Origin: Corallococcus caeni
Lineage (GTDB): Bacteria > Myxococcota > Myxococcia > Myxococcales > Myxococcaceae
DNA: 64,000 nt
Reading direction: 5' to 3'
Assembly (NCBI RefSeq): GCF_036245865.1
Contig: NZ_BTTW01000004.1
Coordinates: 434,001 to 498,000, forward strand
Part shown: in pieces, positions 62,924-64,000 of the stretch
Numbering within the stretch: position 1 is the first letter of the stretch
How the letters are laid out: each line of letters begins with the position of its first letter
Notes under the pieces: generated by a model
Database searches by the model: none
What the model was told of the DNA's origin: nothing
The model's input: the letters and a program-made list of their open reading frames with translations, nothing else
Program-made: the position numbers and the translations under genes

Positions 62924-64000
62924 GCCCCCGCGCCCCCCGGCTCGCCGCCCTGGCGTTGCTGTTGCTGCTGCCCTTCGTGGCGGGGGCCGCGCCGAAGAAG
63001 CTCGTGCTGCTCTTCACGGGAGACAACGGGGGCGAAGTCGCCCCCTGTGGTTGACGCCACAACCCGTCTGGCGGTCTGGCCAGACGAAAGACGGTCCTGA
63101 CGCAGGAGCGCGCGAAGGGCGTGCCGGTGCTCGCACTGGACGCGGGCAACGCGCTCTTCAAGACCCTGGCGGACGGCCAGGATGCGACGGCGAAGCCTCG
63201 CGCGGAGCTGCTCCTGGAGCAGCTGGACGCGCAGGGCTACGCGGCCATGGCCGTGGGCCAGCGCGACCTCGTGCTGGGCGTGGACTTCCTGAAGAAGAAG
63301 ACGAAGGGCGCGAAGCTGAAGCTCGTGTCCGCGAACCTCGTGGACGCGAAGGGGCAGCCGCTCTTTCCCGCCTCGGTGGTGACGACCGTGGGCGGGCTGA
63401 AGGTGGGCGTCATCGGCGTGTCGCCCGCGTCCGAGGACCCCAAGGCTCCGGCCGGGAGCGCGGACGGTACGGCCTTCCTGCCCGAGGGCGTCCGGGGGCT
63501 GCCGGTGGGACCCGCGGTGGCCGCGGAGGTGAAGCGCCTGCGCCAGAAGGAGCAGGTGGGGCTGGTGGTGCTGCTCGCGGCGGTGCCCTACGTGGAGGCC
63601 GTGAAGCTGGCCCAGGGCGCCGAGGGCGTGGACTTCGTGGTGCAGTCGCACGACGGCCGGGGCGTGGGCATGGCGCAGCGCCAGGGCGTGTCCACGTTGA
63701 TTCCGCCCGGAGAGCGGGGCCGCCAGGTCGCGAAGCTGGAGGTGTCCGTGGAAGGGACGGCCCCCTTCACCGACCTGTCCGAGGCGAACCGTGCCCGGGA
63801 GAACCAGCGCATGGTGGAGGCGAACATCGCGCGGGTGCGCGAGCGCCTGAAGGCGGAGCAGAACGAGGACACGCGCCGCTCGCTCCAGGAGACGCTGACC
63901 TCCTTCGAGTCCCGGCGCGACGCGCTGGCCCGCACGGCGGCGGCCCAGGGCCCGGCGACGGGGCGCACCTATCTGCTGACGTACCTGCAGCTGGGCGCGG
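62920..64000 (+). CDS. UshA-like selenoprotein (Sec at TGA 63052-63054), 3' truncated
   Basis: A GTG overlapping the upstream stop begins a signal peptide (LAALALLLLLPFVAGAA). The frame meets TGA as codon 45 in 'GGEVAPCG-TGA-RHNPSGGLARRK', then continues without a stop for 315 codons to the window end. The continuation is plainly coding: it keeps the local amino-acid use and metallophosphatase/5'-nucleotidase (UshA-like) features, including 'PVLALDAGN', 'AVGQRD' and 'VVQSHDGRG'. Homologues I recall have Cys at this place (CGC...GGLARR). A hairpin with SECIS geometry follows the TGA. A conventional caller would stop at 63054 and leave a 44-residue fragment. The end of the protein has a coiled-coil-like stretch. 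Redox-active CxU and a role in the envelope are inferred. Confidence 0.85.
63052..63086 (+). promoter_or_regulatory. bacterial SECIS element for selenocysteine insertion
   Basis: After TGA (63052-63054) an exact 8-bp stem (CGTCTGGC 63065-63072, GCCAGACG 63079-63086) closes the six-base loop GGTCTG (63073-63078). Counting U of UGA as 1, the loop GGU occupies positions 22-24, as in the E. coli fdhF SECIS, where G23 and U24 contact SelB. The stem is inside the coding frame. Confidence 0.85.

Noticed and set aside
62920..63054. Short 44-residue peptide gene or nonsense-mutated pseudogene at the TGA
   Set aside because: The frame continues for over 300 codons with protein-like composition and family motifs, and a SECIS-type hairpin lies at the correct distance, so recoding explains it better.

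Overview
The window is very GC-rich DNA with dense, often overlapping genes. Its family content is typical of a fruiting myxobacterium of the Myxococcus/Corallococcus/Archangium type: a TIGR02269 lipoprotein with a double-CXXCG protein, a DUF2378 (TIGR02265) protein, a protein with an MXAN_5187-type C-terminus, DUF4388, DUF4398 and TSP3-OmpA proteins, many two-component proteins, and a complete Che3-type chemosensory cluster. No rRNA, tRNA, CRISPR array, insertion sequence or prophage was seen. Genus is an inference from family content.

Layout. Positions 1-12.0 kb hold a truncated HEAT-repeat protein, an FHA-GGDEF diguanylate cyclase, a type I asparaginase, a DsbA-like lipoprotein, a DUF4388 protein, TruD, a DUF4398 lipoprotein with an OmpA/TSP3 lipoprotein, a second HEAT protein coupled to a DUF1460 hydrolase, a zinc-ribbon protein and a single-domain response regulator. 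Positions 12-23 kb hold a ribosome hibernation factor, the MXAN_5187-like membrane protein, an NtrB-type histidine kinase (a candidate CrdS), a translationally coupled set (class A PBP, FG-GAP protein, orphan peptide-binding protein) and a TPR protein. Positions 23-41 kb hold XthA, ThrC, a SitA/SitI-type toxin-immunity pair tucked onto thrC, a GH31 glucosidase, small proteins, a GMC oxidoreductase, two histidine kinases (one a PAS-PAS-HK-REC-REC-HPt hybrid), a YedK-type DNA-protein crosslink protein and an Hsp70-like protein.

Positions 41.3-47.9 kb (minus strand) form a compact operon: CotH lipoprotein, VTC-domain polyphosphate polymerase, OprP-like porin, a thymidylate-kinase domain fused to about nine 27-residue repeats, a DUF4956 membrane protein and a DUF47/PhoU-like protein. 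Every member can be linked to phosphate, polyphosphate or phosphotransfer, so this is the best candidate in the window for an undescribed multi-gene system.

Positions 50.0-62.0 kb are the Che3 system: crdA faces away from crdB-cheW3-(second CheW-like)-mcp-mcp-cheA3-cheB3-cheR3. In Myxococcus xanthus Che3 tunes the NtrC-type regulator CrdA and thereby the timing of development.

At the right edge a CpoB-like TPR lipoprotein overlaps a gene whose codon 45 is an in-frame TGA. A perfect 8-bp hairpin with a GGTCTG loop follows it, at the same distance as the SECIS of Escherichia coli fdhF. The frame stays open for 315 codons to the window end, so this gene very probably encodes a selenoprotein of the UshA-like family.
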